Assembly (NCBI RefSeq): GCF_002142215.1
Contig: NZ_NAST01000012.1
Span: forward strand, 1 to 64,000
Length of the DNA stretch: 64,000 nt
From: Gilliamella sp. N-G2
GTDB taxonomy: Bacteria; Pseudomonadota; Gammaproteobacteria; Enterobacterales; Orbaceae
Direction of reading: 5' to 3'
Part shown: positions 39,363 to 50,684 of the stretch, piece by piece
How the letters are laid out: each line of letters opens with the position of its first letter
How positions within the stretch are numbered: position 1 is the stretch's first letter
The notes under the pieces: model-generated
Told to the model about the DNA's origin: nothing
What the model saw: only the letters and a program-made list of their open reading frames with translations
Databases searched by the model: none
Translations under genes and position numbers: made by a program

Positions 39363-40019
39363 ATGCTTTTGGAATATCATCCCCCCATTGATCCGTGGCT
39401 ATCTATTTTATATCAAGATGATCATATTGTTGTTGTGAATAAACAACCCGGTATATTATCTGTTTCAGGCAATAAGCCACAATTTATAGATAGCATTATT
39501 CATCGCTTACAACAAAAATATAGTTATGTTGAATCAGTCCATCGTCTCGATATGGCGACCAGTGGAATCATGGTTGCGGCTTTATCAAAATTGGCTGATA
39601 GAGAAATTAAAAAACAATTCCGCGAACGAATACCGAAAAAAACTTATATTGCCATAGTTCATGGCCATCTTGAAAATGATATTGGCCAAGTCGAGTTACC
39701 ATTAATTTGTGATTGGCCTAATCGTCCACGACAAATGGTTGATCACGAAAATGGCAAATATGCATTAACCCATTATCAAGTTATTTCCCGTAATGATGAT
39801 AATACCACTAGAGTTGCACTATTTCCGTTTACAGGACGCTCCCATCAATTACGAGTTCATATGCAAGCAATCGGACATCCCATTCTAGGGGATAAATTTT
39901 ATGCTCATCCTGAAGCATTTTCGATGTCAAAACGATTATTGTTACATGCACAACGACTTACAATAAATCACCCCAAAACAGGGGAAAGTATGACATTTTG
40001 TTGTGAACCAGATTTTTAA
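39363..40019 (+). CDS. rluA: tRNA/23S rRNA pseudouridine synthase RluA
   Basis: RluA makes pseudouridine at U746 of 23S rRNA and U32 of several tRNAs. The 218-residue protein (E. coli: 219) opens PPIDPWLSILYQDDHIVVVN like E. coli RluA and has the catalytic HRLDMATSG with D63, then FTGRSHQLRVHMQ. No S4 domain is present, unlike RluC. I chose the ATG at 39363 by homology; no ribosome site is visible and an upstream ATG at 39327 exists. Confidence 0.93.
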   Translation: MLLEYHPPIDPWLSILYQDDHIVVVNKQPGILSVSGNKPQFIDSIIHRLQQKYSYVESVHRLDMATSGIMVAALSKLADREIKKQFRERIPKKTYIAIVHGHLENDIGQVELPLICDWPNRPRQMVDHENGKYALTHYQVISRNDDNTTRVALFPFTGRSHQLRVHMQAIGHPILGDKFYAHPEAFSMSKRLLLHAQRLTINHPKTGESMTFCCEPDF

Positions 40020-40096
40020 ATTTTAAACAATATATCTATTAGTAATATTTAACTTACTAATAGCGATATAACACAAATTAGTTATGGAGTCATAAA

Positions 40097-40693
40097 ATGC
40101 AAAAAATTGTTTTAGCTACCAACAATCAAGGAAAAGTTAATGAATTACAACAGCTTTTAGCCAGTGCTGGCTTTGATGTTGTAGCCCAAAGTGCATTCAA
40201 TGTTCCTGATGCTGAAGAGACCGGTTTAACATTTATTGAAAATGCTATCTTAAAAGCTAGACATACTGCAAAATTGACAAAATTACCTGCGATTGCAGAT
40301 GATTCTGGCTTAGTTGTTGATGCACTAAATGGTCAGCCAGGAATATATTCAGCTCGTTATGCTGGAGAACATGGCAATGATAAAAGTAATAATGAGAAAT
40401 TATTACTTGCATTAAAGGATGTAGCAAAAGAAAAAAGAACTGCATACTTCTACTGTGCGCTTGCTTTTATGCGACATGAAAACGATCCAACCCCTATTAT
40501 CTGCTTAGGAAAATGGAATGGATTAATTTTGAATGAACCGCATGGCAATGGTGGATTTGGTTATGATCCATTATTTTTTGTTCCAGAACTTAATTGTAGT
40601 GCCGCAGAGCTAACTAAAGAACATAAAAGCCAAATTTCTCATCGAGGACAGGCACTTAAACAATTAATCGCCAAAATAAAAACTGAGTATTAG
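40097..40693 (+). CDS. rdgB: dITP/XTP pyrophosphatase RdgB
   Basis: RdgB hydrolyses non-canonical purine triphosphates (dITP, XTP) to the monophosphate, keeping them out of DNA. The 198 residues (E. coli: 197) show the Ham1 pattern: [13 protein letters not shown] at the start, [25 protein letters not shown] in the middle and [22 protein letters not shown] near the end. GGAG precedes the ATG. The stop codon overlaps a strong terminator. Confidence 0.97.
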   Translation: MQKIVLATNNQGKVNELQQLLASAGFDVVAQSAFNVPDAEETGLTFIENAILKARHTAKLTKLPAIADDSGLVVDALNGQPGIYSARYAGEHGNDKSNNEKLLLALKDVAKEKRTAYFYCALAFMRHENDPTPIICLGKWNGLILNEPHGNGGFGYDPLFFVPELNCSAAELTKEHKSQISHRGQALKQLIAKIKTEY

Positions 40694-40711
40694 CCAGATA
40701 ATCTGGCTTTT
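40692..40711 (+). terminator. Terminator of rdgB
   Basis: AGCCAGAT and ATCTGGCT form a compact hairpin at 40692-40708 that includes the TAG stop, followed by TTTT. This separates rdgB from rapZ. Confidence 0.88.
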
Positions 40712-40735
40712 CAGCTCACTACTTATTTCCAATAA

Positions 40736-40765
40736 TTGCACATTTTGAACTAAACAGTATATACT
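40736..40765 (+). promoter_or_regulatory. Predicted rapZ promoter
   Basis: TTGCAC (40736-40741) and TATACT (40760-40765) are 18 bases apart, about 30 bases before the rapZ start, just after the rdgB terminator. This suggests rapZ has its own promoter. Confidence 0.5.
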
Positions 40766-40794
40766 AGAACACCAATTATTTTGGAGTTGATATT

Positions 40795-41643
40795 GTGATA
40801 TTATTGATAGTAAGTGGCCGTTCAGGTTCAGGAAAATCAATTGCATTACGTGCACTAGAAGATATGGGATTTTATTGTGTTGATAATATTCCTATTGCGT
40901 TATTGCCCCAACTGGCTGAATCATTAAAAGATAATAATACCCCTGTTGCGGTCAGTCTAGATATTCGAAATTTGCCTGATAATTTTGATTTTAATCATGA
41001 TGTCCTCCAACGCTTACCCTCTTCGGTTACACCGGAAATAATCTTTTTTGATTGTAGTCGTAATACACTAATTCGACGTTATAGCGAAACCAGACGAATA
41101 CATCCCCTTACTAATCAAAAATATTCATTAGAAGAAGCCATCGATCTTGAAGAGGCTTACTTAGAGCCATTAAAATCACATGCGAGTTTGATGATAAATA
41201 CCGACAACCTTTCGGTTCATGAGTTATCAACTATTCTTAGAACCAGAGTTTTAGGTAAGAAAGAACGAGAATTAACCATGATCTTTGAATCATTTGGATT
41301 TAAACATGGTTTACCCGTCGATGCTGATTTTGTGTTTGACGTTAGATTTTTACCGAATCCCCATTGGGATATCAATTTACGACCATTAACCGGCTTAGAT
41401 GAACCCGTTAAAAACTATTTATTAAAACATGATGAGGTAGCGAATTTCATTTATCAAACCGCCAATTATCTACAACAATGGTTGCCAATGTTAGAAAAAA
41501 ATAACCGTAGCTATCTGACTATTGCCATTGGTTGTACTGGTGGGCAACATCGCTCTGTATTTATCGCTGAACAATTAGCCGAGTTTTTTAAAGCGCAAAA
41601 TAAACAAGTTCAAATTCGTCATCGTACGCTTGAAAAGCAATAA
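40795..41643 (+). CDS. rapZ: RNase adapter protein RapZ
   Basis: RapZ binds the small RNA GlmZ and directs RNase E to cut it, tying glucosamine-6-phosphate synthesis to need. The 282 residues (E. coli: 284) have the P-loop GRSGSGKS at 8-15 and a Walker B-like IIFFDC, followed by the RNA-binding C-terminal half with [25 protein letters not shown] and [11 protein letters not shown]. The start codon is GTG with GGAGTTGA upstream; translation matches the family start. In E. coli rapZ sits with rpoN-hpf-ptsN; none of these is seen here. Only 6 bases separate its stop from the convergent yibQ. Confidence 0.96.
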   Translation: MILLIVSGRSGSGKSIALRALEDMGFYCVDNIPIALLPQLAESLKDNNTPVAVSLDIRNLPDNFDFNHDVLQRLPSSVTPEIIFFDCSRNTLIRRYSETRRIHPLTNQKYSLEEAIDLEEAYLEPLKSHASLMINTDNLSVHELSTILRTRVLGKKERELTMIFESFGFKHGLPVDADFVFDVRFLPNPHWDINLRPLTGLDEPVKNYLLKHDEVANFIYQTANYLQQWLPMLEKNNRSYLTIAIGCTGGQHRSVFIAEQLAEFFKAQNKQVQIRHRTLEKQ

Positions 41644-41649
41644 CTGTTG

Positions 41650-42465
41650 TTATTCTAGAGAATTAAGATTTGATATATCTGTAAATCGTTTTTTATATTT
41701 TTCAAATATATCTTTAATTGTCGGTTTAAGTTTAGTTTTAGTTAGTGGTGTTGTAATCAACTGACTAACTTTTACTAGTTCAATATCGTCAGGTAAATTA
41801 GCTAATTTTGTACGTAAGACATTCACGGTTTGTGGATGAGGGTGACCAATAGCAATGGCATGTCCATTTTTTTGAGCTATTTTTATTGCCAAATCAAACT
41901 GCTGAGCAATAGCATATTCTTTTTGTTGATCATCTAAAAATACATCGCGTCCAATAACCGCTATATTGTATTCACTTGCAGCATTTTTAACTTGAGTCTT
42001 ACCTATTGTTTTACTATCTAAAAAAAACATTGAATAGTGACTTAACGCCTTCATGACGTTATGCATACCATTTAAATTTGCAGTCATTAAACTGCCCATA
42101 TGATTATTCACACCAATCGCATAAGGTACACGCGAGACTGCATCATCAACGATTCTTTTTACTTCTAACTCACTCATATAGGGAAATAGAGTATCTTTCT
42201 CTAGAGGTTGTTTCCCCAAAGGAGCCATGGGTAAGTGAATAATAACATCATTACCATGTTCATGAGCAATGGTCGCAATCCGTCTAGCATTCGGTGAATG
42301 AGGTAGAACGGCAATTGTAATGTTGTTGGAGAATGAAATAATCTGTTCTTCATTGTGCTGGCGATAACCAAAATCATCTATTACTAATGCTAATTTTGCT
42401 GCTAATACATTATTAGCATTAAATAATAAAAATAATACTCCTATTTTTAACAGATGTTTTATCAT
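41650..42465 (-). CDS. yibQ: Divergent polysaccharide deacetylase family protein YibQ
   Basis: This is a 271-residue secreted protein with a signal peptide ending near NNVLAAK. The divergent polysaccharide deacetylase fold is seen in LALVIDDFGYRQHNE, IAVLPHSPNARRIATIAH, VIIHLPMAPLG and VNNHMGSLMT. The family is encoded beside EnvC in many proteobacteria; its activity is not established. The ATG at 42465 shares ATGA with the envC stop (four-base overlap), which makes the two translationally coupled; the in-frame TTG upstream is therefore not the start. Confidence 0.9.
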   Translation of the reverse strand: MIKHLLKIGVLFLLFNANNVLAAKLALVIDDFGYRQHNEEQIISFSNNITIAVLPHSPNARRIATIAHEHGNDVIIHLPMAPLGKQPLEKDTLFPYMSELEVKRIVDDAVSRVPYAIGVNNHMGSLMTANLNGMHNVMKALSHYSMFFLDSKTIGKTQVKNAASEYNIAVIGRDVFLDDQQKEYAIAQQFDLAIKIAQKNGHAIAIGHPHPQTVNVLRTKLANLPDDIELVKVSQLITTPLTKTKLKPTIKDIFEKYKKRFTDISNLNSLE

Positions 42466-43673
42466 TTTAGCCAACCACTTGGATCTAATGCTTTACCATC
42501 TCGACGAATTTCAAAATAAAGGCCAGAGGTATTTTGACCACCACTGGAGCCAACAATAGCAATGGGTTGTTGAGCCCTAACTTTTTCACCTACTTCAACT
42601 AAAACTCGTTGGTTATAACCATATAAACTCATATCGCCCTTACCATGTTCAAGTGCAACAACAAATCCATAACCTTGTAACCAACTAGCTAAGATAACTC
42701 GTCCATCAGCAATGGCTTTAACTTGAGTACCATCTCTAGCATCGATGACCATCCCTTTCCAACGAAGTTCACCTTGTAATGCTTCACCAAATCGATGAAC
42801 AGTATTTCCATTTACTGGCCAATTAAATTGGTGTTGTGGTTTACCAATACCACTGACTCGGGCCATTAATGCTCGTTCGTTGGCATTAAGTGTATAATTA
42901 GTATTCTTTTGTTGTTTTTCTTCTATATTTTTTGCTTGCCTAGCCTCTTCTTCGGCTATTTTTTGGCTTTCTCGTTCCGCTTGGGCTATTCTAGCCTGTA
43001 ATTTTGCTTCATTATCTTTTAGATCGTCTAATTTCTGTTGATTTTTCTGCATTGAGGATTCAAGCAGATTAATAGTTTTTTTACGATTTTGGTGATTTTT
43101 TTCTAGGGCTAACTGTTCTTGTTTCTGTTTAGTATTCAATGTTTTTTGCGTGCTCTGTGTCTTTTTCAAAGCCGTTTTCTTTTCACTAAGTTGTACTTGT
43201 GTTTCGCGAAGCATATTTATTTGCTGTTGTCGTGCCTCATTAATATAACGAAAATAAGTAATAAGACGCTCATTACGCTCACTTTGTTCGCTAGCAAAAA
43301 TGAGTTTAAAGTTGGTGTTTTTTCCTAACTTGAATGCACTTTCTAACTGTTTTGCTAACTCATTGCGTTGTTGTTGTTGTTTAATTTTTAAATCATCGAT
43401 TTGTTTAATTAAAGAAATGATTTCACTGTCTAACTTTTTGAGTGTAAGACTATTTTTCTCAATTGATGTTAGTAATTTTGCTATTTTTGTCTCTTGATCT
43501 TTAAGATCATTAATTAATTGCGTTCGCTCTTTTTTTTGCTCTGCTAGACGTTTCTCTTGTTCTTCGATTGAACGACGTAACGATTGTAATTGTTGATTAT
43601 CATCTGCATACACAAAGTGTGTATTTATTAATCCAATAAAAAATATAATCAACAGTTTATGATAAATAGACAT
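42462..43673 (-). CDS. envC: Murein hydrolase activator EnvC
   Basis: EnvC sits in the periplasm, is recruited by FtsEX, and activates the amidases AmiA and AmiB at the septum. The 403 residues have a signal peptide (cut near FVYADD), a long coiled coil (about 28-260, rich in Lys/Glu/Gln heptads) and a LytM domain (about 290-402). The LytM domain is degenerate: the HxH zinc motif of active members is replaced by LYFEIR, and the first histidine is missing in MVIDARDG. This is as in E. coli, where EnvC is an activator and not a hydrolase. AAGG precedes the ATG. Confidence 0.95.
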   Translation of the reverse strand: MSIYHKLLIIFFIGLINTHFVYADDNQQLQSLRRSIEEQEKRLAEQKKERTQLINDLKDQETKIAKLLTSIEKNSLTLKKLDSEIISLIKQIDDLKIKQQQQRNELAKQLESAFKLGKNTNFKLIFASEQSERNERLITYFRYINEARQQQINMLRETQVQLSEKKTALKKTQSTQKTLNTKQKQEQLALEKNHQNRKKTINLLESSMQKNQQKLDDLKDNEAKLQARIAQAERESQKIAEEEARQAKNIEEKQQKNTNYTLNANERALMARVSGIGKPQHQFNWPVNGNTVHRFGEALQGELRWKGMVIDARDGTQVKAIADGRVILASWLQGYGFVVALEHGKGDMSLYGYNQRVLVEVGEKVRAQQPIAIVGSSGGQNTSGLYFEIRRDGKALDPSGWLK

Positions 43674-43875
43674 GGCCTTTTTATTTTTGATTTTTTACCA
43701 AGCAACATAGATGGCTTCACTATACCGACAAATGGCTAAAGATGCAAAATGAAAACTATCATGTGTAGCTTAATCAATATAAAGTAATTAGGCATTTCAC
43801 AAGCTCTAATAAAAAGTATAAAATGTAGCACTATTTAATTTGTAGAAAAATTAATTCAACCATAAAGATAACATC

Positions 43876-44808
43876 ATGCAAAAGTTTAATGTCAAAACCT
43901 TCCAAGGTTTAATACTTACGTTACAAGATTACTGGGCTAATCAGGGTTGTACAGTGATTCAGCCATTAGATATGGAAGTCGGTGCTGGTACTTCTCATCC
44001 AATGACCTGTCTACGAGCACTTGGTCCGGAACCAATTAATGCAGCTTATGTTCAACCATCTCGCCGCCCAACTGATGGTCGTTATGGTGAAAACCCAAAT
44101 AGGTTACAGCATTATTATCAATTTCAAGTTATCTTAAAACCATCACCAGATAACATCCAAGAACTCTATCTAGGATCTTTAAAAGAACTTGGTCTTGATC
44201 CAACTATCAACGATATTCGTTTTGTAGAAGATAACTGGGAAAACCCAACATTAGGTGCATGGGGATTAGGTTGGGAAGTATGGCTAAATGGCATGGAAGT
44301 GACGCAATTTACCTATTTCCAACAAGTCGGTGGGCTTGAATGTAAACCAGTCACCGGTGAAATTACCTATGGATTAGAACGACTAGCAATGTATATCCAA
44401 GGTGTAGATAGTGTTTACGACTTAGTTTGGAGCGATGGAGCATTTGGTAAAACTACTTATGGTGATGTTTTTCATCAAAATGAAGTCGAACAATCAACCT
44501 ATAATTTCGAATACGCTAATATTGATTTCTTATTTTATTGTTTTGAACAACATGAAAAAGAAGCAAAATTATTACTTGAATTAGAAAAACCACTACCGTT
44601 ACCAGCTTACGAACGTATTTTGAAAGCAGCTCACTGTTTTAATTTATTAGATGCTCGTAAAGCAATTTCGGTAACCGAACGCCAACGTTATATATTGCGA
44701 ATCAGAACACTAACCAAAATGGTGGCTGAAGCATATTACGCATCTCGTGAAGCACTAGGATTTCCAATGTGCCAAAATTCAAGTTCTAAAACAAATGCAG
44801 CAAAGTAG
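43876..44808 (+). CDS. glyQ: Glycine-tRNA ligase alpha subunit
   Basis: GlyQ is the catalytic class II subunit of the alpha2-beta2 glycyl-tRNA synthetase. The 310 residues show the characteristic [20 protein letters not shown] opening, [20 protein letters not shown] (motif 2) and [22 protein letters not shown] (motif 3). It lies 13 bases before glyS and the pair forms an operon. The gene is divergent from envC. Confidence 0.98.
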   Translation: MQKFNVKTFQGLILTLQDYWANQGCTVIQPLDMEVGAGTSHPMTCLRALGPEPINAAYVQPSRRPTDGRYGENPNRLQHYYQFQVILKPSPDNIQELYLGSLKELGLDPTINDIRFVEDNWENPTLGAWGLGWEVWLNGMEVTQFTYFQQVGGLECKPVTGEITYGLERLAMYIQGVDSVYDLVWSDGAFGKTTYGDVFHQNEVEQSTYNFEYANIDFLFYCFEQHEKEAKLLLELEKPLPLPAYERILKAAHCFNLLDARKAISVTERQRYILRIRTLTKMVAEAYYASREALGFPMCQNSSSKTNAAK

Positions 44809-44821
44809 GAGTTGATATATT

Positions 44822-46891
44822 ATGCAAAAAACATTTTTAGTGGAAATCGGTACTGAAGAGTTACCACCAAAATCACTCCGTACTTTAGCTGAAAGCTTTG
44901 CAGCTAATTTTATTGAACAACTTGATAATGCTAATTTAGAACATGGTGAAGTACTTTGGTATGCATCACCACGCCGTTTAGCATTAAAAGTTTTGAATTT
45001 AAATGATACTCAACCAGATAGCAAAATTGTTAAACGGGGACCAGCAGTAAGTGCAGCATTTGATGCAAATGGTAGTCCGACAAAAGCAGCAGAAGGTTGG
45101 GCTCGTGGTTGTGGGATTGATATATCACAAGCAGAACGAATTCAAACCGATAAAGGCGAATGGCTATCTTATACTCACAATCAAAAAGGTCAACCTGTTG
45201 TCAATTTACTTTGTGATATGGTTAAAAATGCCTTAAATAAATTGCCGATTCCTAAACCGATGCGCTGGGCAGCTCGTCAAGTTGAATTTATTCGACCTAG
45301 TCATACAGTCACTATGTTATATGGCGATGAACTAGTACCAGGTATCATTTTAGATATTGAATCAAACCGAATCATTCGTGGTCACCGCTTTATGGGCGAG
45401 CAACAATTTACTATTGATAATGCTGACCAATATCCAGAAATTCTTGAGCAACGCGGAAAAGTCGTCGCTGACTATGACAAGCGAAAATCAATCATTAAAC
45501 AGCAAGCTGAAGAAGCAGCAGCTAAACTTAATGGTAAAGCAGACTTAACCGAAAGCTTACTTGAAGAAGTTTCATCATTAGTTGAATGGCCAGTGGTATT
45601 GACTGCTAAATTTGAAGAAAGATTTTTAGAGGTTCCAGCTGAATCATTGGTATATACCATGAAAGGCGATCAAAAATATTTTCCTGTTTATGACAAACAA
45701 GGAAAATTGTTACCAAATTTCATTTTTGTTGCCAATATTGAGTCCAAAGATCCGCAAGTTGTTATTTCTGGGAATGAAAAAGTCGTTCGTCCACGTTTAG
45801 CAGATGCTGAATTCTTTTATAAAACAGACTTGAAGCAAAGCTTAGAAGAGCGTCTTCCTCGCCTTGAAACCGTTTTGTTCCAACAACAACTAGGTACAGT
45901 TAAAGATAAAGCACTCCGTATTGAAGCCTTATCTGGTTTTATTGCTGAAAAAACTGGAGCTAATGTTGAACAAGCCAAACGAGCAGGAAAATTAACTAAA
46001 TGTGATTTAGTCACCAATACTGTATTTGAATTTCCTGAAACTCAAGGCATTATGGGACGATACTTAGCGATTAAAGATGGTGAAAGTATCGAAGTTGCCA
46101 CAGCTATTGAAGAACAATATAAACCTCGTTTTTCAGGTGATGAACTGCCAAGTACTGCTGTTTCTAGTGCAGTTTCAATTGCTGAAAAAATGGATACATT
46201 AGCCGGTATTTTTGGTATTGACCAACACCCGAAAGGTGATAAAGACCCATTTGCACTTCGCCGTGCGGCAATTGGTATATTACGTATCATTGTTGAAAAA
46301 AGCTTACCTATTGAATTAGTTGAGCTAACAACTTTTGCCGCATCATTATATGGTAATAAGTTAACCAATAAAAATGTCGTTGAAGACATTGTCAATTTTA
46401 TGCAAGGTCGATTCCGAGCATGGTATCAAGAAAAAGGATTTTCTATAGATACCATTCAGGCTGTTTTGGCAATTAATCCAACCAAGCCTGCAGATTTTGA
46501 TACTCGCGTTAATGCGGTAACACATTTTAGAACATTACCTGAAGCTTCTTCGTTAGCCGAAGCAAATAAACGCGTATCAAATATTTTGTCTAAAACCGAA
46601 CACGCTATCCCTGAAAATATCAATGCTTCACTGCTTGAGGTAGGTGCAGAAGGCAATCTAGCCATGCAAATAGCAATATTGACAGACAAGTTAGCACCTT
46701 ACTTTTCTGAAGGTCGTTATCAAGACGCTTTAATTGAATTAGCATCACTTAAAGCACCGATTGATACCTTTTTTGAAAAAGTAATGGTTATGGTTGATGA
46801 TGAAAAAATTAAACTAAACCGATTGGCTCTTTTAAAGAAATTACAAAATTTGTTTTTGAAAGTTGCCGATATTTCTTTACTGCAATCATAA
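44822..46891 (+). CDS. glyS: Glycine-tRNA ligase beta subunit
   Basis: GlyS binds tRNA-Gly and supports GlyQ. The 689 residues equal the E. coli subunit in length. It opens [20 protein letters not shown] and contains [26 protein letters not shown] and the HD-like DKMDT-type region [33 protein letters not shown] lies before the ATG. No clear terminator follows; the next gene starts 59 bases later. Confidence 0.98.
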   Translation: MQKTFLVEIGTEELPPKSLRTLAESFAANFIEQLDNANLEHGEVLWYASPRRLALKVLNLNDTQPDSKIVKRGPAVSAAFDANGSPTKAAEGWARGCGIDISQAERIQTDKGEWLSYTHNQKGQPVVNLLCDMVKNALNKLPIPKPMRWAARQVEFIRPSHTVTMLYGDELVPGIILDIESNRIIRGHRFMGEQQFTIDNADQYPEILEQRGKVVADYDKRKSIIKQQAEEAAAKLNGKADLTESLLEEVSSLVEWPVVLTAKFEERFLEVPAESLVYTMKGDQKYFPVYDKQGKLLPNFIFVANIESKDPQVVISGNEKVVRPRLADAEFFYKTDLKQSLEERLPRLETVLFQQQLGTVKDKALRIEALSGFIAEKTGANVEQAKRAGKLTKCDLVTNTVFEFPETQGIMGRYLAIKDGESIEVATAIEEQYKPRFSGDELPSTAVSSAVSIAEKMDTLAGIFGIDQHPKGDKDPFALRRAAIGILRIIVEKSLPIELVELTTFAASLYGNKLTNKNVVEDIVNFMQGRFRAWYQEKGFSIDTIQAVLAINPTKPADFDTRVNAVTHFRTLPEASSLAEANKRVSNILSKTEHAIPENINASLLEVGAEGNLAMQIAILTDKLAPYFSEGRYQDALIELASLKAPIDTFFEKVMVMVDDEKIKLNRLALLKKLQNLFLKVADISLLQS

Positions 46892-46950
46892 TTATTTAAT
46901 TAAATTTTACACTGTGGAAATAGTCATATAACCACCAATAAGGAATAACG

Positions 46951-47775
46951 ATGAACTCACAAAATAATTTATCTTTTTCTGTTACTTTTGAACAAACTGT
47001 TGACTTTATTCGAAATCGAATTTTATTAATAGCAATTGTAAGTATTATTCTTGCATTATTCAGTACTATTATTTCAAACTTAGTATTTAATCCAAATCTT
47101 ATAATTAATCAACTTTATTATATTCAGAGCCCAACTCAAGTATTTACCTATTTGATAAGACCTTTAATCTTACTATATATTTTATGCATAATTTGTATCT
47201 CAATTACACTAGCTATTCTTTATAATTTATCGATTAATGATAAACTCAATCCAAGTTTAATCTTGCCAAGATTATTACCTATTGCTCTAAATATATTAGG
47301 TTATACAATCATTTATTCTATAATATTAATTGCTCTATTTATTTTATTTTCATTGATAATGTTTATTTTAAGTTTCGTATTATCGGAAAGAGTACGATTG
47401 CTTACAACAATACTATTTCTTATTGCAGCTGCATTGATTTACTTTTCTCTTTTTTACTATTTCCTTGCTTCAACAATACAACCAAGTACAAAAACATTTT
47501 TACAAAGATTCATTGATAGTCACAAATTCATATTTTCAAATTGGCAATCACCTATTTTAATAGTATTAATCAGTGGACTCATTAATATAGTACTTAATTG
47601 GTTTAGTGCATTACTCGGTAATAATATTATTGTAGGTGTAATTTTCTCAACATTATCTACGATTATTAGTTTCTTTGTATTTAGTTTTTTCTATCGCTTA
47701 TACACTGTAAAAAATAATATTGAATTACCAAAATTAGATGAGAACGATCAACAAAACCAACAAATAATTTCTTAA
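46951..47775 (+). CDS. yciC: YciC-family (UPF0259) membrane protein
   Basis: This 274-residue integral membrane protein has about six hydrophobic segments and follows the UPF0259/YciC pattern: an N-terminal [20 protein letters not shown] helix, a central long hydrophobic hairpin, and a C-terminal [10 protein letters not shown]. The first loop carries a polar insertion with [11 protein letters not shown]. Its function is unknown. It is very AT-rich, as expected for a hydrophobic protein in this genome. AAGGA precedes the ATG. Confidence 0.75.
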   Translation: MNSQNNLSFSVTFEQTVDFIRNRILLIAIVSIILALFSTIISNLVFNPNLIINQLYYIQSPTQVFTYLIRPLILLYILCIICISITLAILYNLSINDKLNPSLILPRLLPIALNILGYTIIYSIILIALFILFSLIMFILSFVLSERVRLLTTILFLIAAALIYFSLFYYFLASTIQPSTKTFLQRFIDSHKFIFSNWQSPILIVLISGLINIVLNWFSALLGNNIIVGVIFSTLSTIISFFVFSFFYRLYTVKNNIELPKLDENDQQNQQIIS

Positions 47776-47872
47776 TCTATTTCAATCATGGATAATTTCT
47801 ATTAATCAAAAAATAATAGGGATTATCCGACATTTAATTCTCACATGTTATATATATTGTAGGGTTAATATT

Positions 47873-48358
47873 ATGACTCCAGCCATTGAATTACTTAAAA
47901 AAAATAAGATTAAATTCAATATTCATCAATATCAACACGATACTAATCAGATCCATTATGGTCAAGAAGCTGCAAATAAATTGGGATTAGAACTAAATAT
48001 TGTTTCAGGTCAAATATTCAAAACATTAATTCTAAGCTTAAATGGTGACAATAAAACATTAGCCGTTTGTGTATTACCAGTTGATTGCATATTGGATCTT
48101 AAGCTAGTTGCTAAAGTTCTTAATTGTAAAAAAGTAGAGTTAACCAATCCAAATCTAGCACAAAAAAGGACCGGTTATATAGTTGGAGGTATAAGTCCTT
48201 TAGGCCAAAAACAACCATTACCTACACTTATTGATGATAGTGCAGAACAATATGCAACCATTCTTGTCTCAGGTGGTAAAAGAGGATTAGAAATAGAAAT
48301 ATCACCACAGGATTTAGCTACTCAATTAAAGGCTAAATTTGCTAAATTAACAGTTTAA
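47873..48358 (+). CDS. ybaK: Cys-tRNA(Pro) deacylase YbaK
   Basis: YbaK removes cysteine wrongly attached to tRNA-Pro by ProS. The 161 residues (E. coli: 159) show the family blocks [30 protein letters not shown] with the central catalytic lysine, and [21 protein letters not shown] near the C-terminus. AGGG precedes the ATG. It is a single gene. ProS with its own editing domain is encoded at 33-34.7 kb. Confidence 0.95.
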   Translation: MTPAIELLKKNKIKFNIHQYQHDTNQIHYGQEAANKLGLELNIVSGQIFKTLILSLNGDNKTLAVCVLPVDCILDLKLVAKVLNCKKVELTNPNLAQKRTGYIVGGISPLGQKQPLPTLIDDSAEQYATILVSGGKRGLEIEISPQDLATQLKAKFAKLTV

Positions 48359-48431
48359 TGATTGATAACGGAAAAAATTCATTAAAAAATAAACATATAA
48401 AATCATTGAATAATTTTATTATTCTAAAAAA

Positions 48432-48464
48432 ATAAAGCCATAACATTTTATGTTATGGCTTTAT
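48432..48464. terminator. Strong terminator between ybaK and hupA
   Basis: ATAAAGCCATAACAT (48432-48446) and ATGTTATGGCTTTAT (48450-48464) form a perfect 15-bp stem with loop TTT. A-rich sequence to the left gives a U-tract for the minus-strand hupA transcript. Confidence 0.9.
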
Positions 48465-48491
48465 CAAATTCACTAACAAAAACAAAAAAAT

Positions 48492-48764
48492 TTATTTGAT
48501 TGCTTCTTTTAAACTTTTGCCAGAAACAAACGCAGGTACTTTGCTTGCTGCAATTTTAATTTCTTTACCAGTTTTTGGATTACGGCCAGTACGAGCTTTA
48601 CGAGAATTAACTTTAAATGTACCAAAACCAACTAATTGAACTGGTTCACCAGATTTTAGTGATTCAGTGATAGCAGCAAGAGTTGCTTCTAAGGCTGTTT
48701 TCGCGGCAACTTTAGTAATATCTGCTTTACTAGCGATAGCATCTACGAGTTCTGTTTTATTCAT
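48492..48764 (-). CDS. hupA: DNA-binding protein HU-alpha
   Basis: HU bends and compacts DNA as a small dimer. The 90 residues equal the family length, start [18 protein letters not shown] and carry the DNA-binding beta arm with [20 protein letters not shown]. It lies downstream of hemE and yjaG on the same strand, the order in E. coli around hupA, which supports the alpha-type name. AAGGAT precedes the ATG. The 176-base gap upstream allows a separate promoter. Confidence 0.97.
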   Translation of the reverse strand: MNKTELVDAIASKADITKVAAKTALEATLAAITESLKSGEPVQLVGFGTFKVNSRKARTGRNPKTGKEIKIAASKVPAFVSGKSLKEAIK

Positions 48765-48940
48765 GGAGATATCCTTACATATTTATTTTATTGTTAAAGT
48801 TAACATTATAAGCAAATTTAATAATCTAATTTTGCTTCTGTAAACATCATTCAGATTACATTGCCATTAAATGTAGTCTATATTTGCTCAATGTTAAAGA
48901 AAAATTTAATAAAATTTAAAAAAATCACTCAACAAACCAT

Positions 48941-49534
48941 TTAATCGCTTAAAAAAACACCAATATTGCTAATTTTTGCTGACCGAATGTCCATTTTTAG
49001 GCCGCGAATCAAATCATTGCTTTCATTATTTTCATCAGTTAATAATCGATATATTTCCCATTGCAAATCAAATTCTTCAATTACACAAGGTAAAGATGAT
49101 TGTTCCTCTTCCGCCAGTTCAATATTATCTTTGGTCATTTCAAATTCCGCCACAGTAGTTGCGGAGATACTGCTAACTCTGGCTGTATGTTCCACTATTT
49201 CGCCACTGATAAAAGAGTGTAAAATCTCACTAAGTGCCTGACAAGCATCAATAGCAGGGTAAACCATATATGGGCTATCATCATTGACGATTGGAATTAG
49301 TGATTCTAGTTTCTCGAGTTGTAAGTCAAAATTGATTTTTACATTTTCAACTAACAATGATTCCCAAATGAGATCAAGAATTTTTTTATATCCAACAGCT
49401 GACAGTTCTTCATGTTGCAAATTGCAATAGTAAATAAAGTTTGGATACATTCGTTCACATAAACAAACCATAAACAAACGCTGCTTCCAGACTGGCAACT
49501 TTGCTAGCCTTAATTGAACTGGATTTTTAATCAT
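48941..49534 (-). CDS. yjaG: YjaG-family (DUF416) protein
   Basis: This 197-residue cytoplasmic protein of the DUF416 family has no known activity. Recognisable parts are [24 protein letters not shown] and the acidic region [17 protein letters not shown]. The ATG overlaps the hemE stop by four bases (ATGA), so it is translationally coupled to hemE, and hupA follows: the hemE-yjaG-hupA order of enterics, with nfi absent. Confidence 0.9.
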   Translation of the reverse strand: MIKNPVQLRLAKLPVWKQRLFMVCLCERMYPNFIYYCNLQHEELSAVGYKKILDLIWESLLVENVKINFDLQLEKLESLIPIVNDDSPYMVYPAIDACQALSEILHSFISGEIVEHTARVSSISATTVAEFEMTKDNIELAEEEQSSLPCVIEEFDLQWEIYRLLTDENNESNDLIRGLKMDIRSAKISNIGVFLSD

Positions 49535-50601
49535 GAATGAAACCTTTTTGACTGTTTGTGTACTGCATCAACTAAATATTGCACATGCTCAATCGGAATA
49601 TCTTGGTGAATACCGTGACCTAAATTAAAAATATGACCATTATAGTGACCAAATTCCGCTAAAACTGATTCTACGTTAGACGCAATAGTTTCTTGATTGG
49701 CATATAATATTGCCGGATCTAAATTACCTTGTATAGAAATATTACCTTTTTGGTCGATTTGATTCAAATCAACTGTCCAATCTACACCGATTGCATCACC
49801 CCCTGAGTTAGAAATCGCATCAAGCCATAAACCACCACCTTTGGTAAATAGCGTCACAGGAATATAAGAGGTAATATTCTGGCTTTTCTTACCACGTTTT
49901 AGTTGCGATATAATTAATTGCATATAGTGCAAAGAAAAACTACGATAACTTTGGTGACTAAGTGCTCCTCCCCAGGTATCAAAGATCATAATTGATTGCG
50001 CGCCAGCCGCTATTTGAGCATTTAAATACAGTGCCACACTGTTAGCTAATTTTTCTAATAGTAAATGTAGTGCTTTAGGTTCGCAATAAAGCATTTTCTT
50101 TATTTTAGTGAATGTCCTACTGCTGCCACCTTCAACCATATATGTAGCTAACGTCCACGGGCTACCAGAGAAGCCAATCAATGGGACTTTACCATCTAAC
50201 TCTTGCTTCGTTAAGCGAATAGCATTCATGACGTAGGTCAGCGATTGCTCTGGATCTGGTACTGGCAATTGGGTTATATCATTTAAACAAGAAATTTTTT
50301 TTTTAAATTTCGGCCCTTCGCCTGTTTCAAAATATAAACCAAGCCCCATTGCATCAGGAATAGTTAAAATATCGGAAAAAATAATAGCGGCATCAAGGTT
50401 AAAGCGTTGTAATGGTTGTAACGTCGCTTCACAGGCCAGTTCTGGAGTTTGGCACATGGTCATGAAATCACCCGCTTTAGCTCTAAGTTGTCGATATTCA
50501 GGTAAGTATCGACCGGCTTGGCGCATCATCCAAATTGGCGTGTAATCTACAGGTAAACATTGTAAAGCTCGTAAATAACGGTCGTTTTTCAATTGGTTCA
50601 T
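49531..50601 (-). CDS. hemE: Uroporphyrinogen decarboxylase
   Basis: HemE decarboxylates the four acetate arms of uroporphyrinogen III to give coproporphyrinogen III in haem synthesis. The 356 residues (E. coli: 354) show the family's N-terminal [30 protein letters not shown] with the catalytic aspartate, [17 protein letters not shown] and the C-terminal [11 protein letters not shown]. It heads the hemE-yjaG unit. Confidence 0.97.
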   Translation of the reverse strand: MNQLKNDRYLRALQCLPVDYTPIWMMRQAGRYLPEYRQLRAKAGDFMTMCQTPELACEATLQPLQRFNLDAAIIFSDILTIPDAMGLGLYFETGEGPKFKKKISCLNDITQLPVPDPEQSLTYVMNAIRLTKQELDGKVPLIGFSGSPWTLATYMVEGGSSRTFTKIKKMLYCEPKALHLLLEKLANSVALYLNAQIAAGAQSIMIFDTWGGALSHQSYRSFSLHYMQLIISQLKRGKKSQNITSYIPVTLFTKGGGLWLDAISNSGGDAIGVDWTVDLNQIDQKGNISIQGNLDPAILYANQETIASNVESVLAEFGHYNGHIFNLGHGIHQDIPIEHVQYLVDAVHKQSKRFHS

Positions 50602-50684
50602 TTTTTTAGCTCTATAAATAGTAATAGAAGGTAAATTACATAGAACAATATACTATGATCAGATAAAAATAGTTAATCTGACTT

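Noticed and set aside
42462..42474. 13-base overlap of envC and yibQ using a TTG start
   Set aside because: An in-frame ATG at 42465 gives a standard ATGA four-base overlap, so the TTG start is unnecessary.
42900..43600. Lysine/glutamate/glutamine-rich region suspected as a repeat or low-quality sequence
   Set aside because: It is the coiled coil of EnvC; the codons vary and no tandem DNA repeat is present.
45472..46689. Several minus-strand frames of 60-120 codons in glyS
   Set aside because: They are antisense shadows of a clearly recognised 689-residue synthetase subunit.
48941..49241. Plus-strand frames within yjaG
   Set aside because: They are antisense shadows of a conserved gene in the hemE-yjaG-hupA order.
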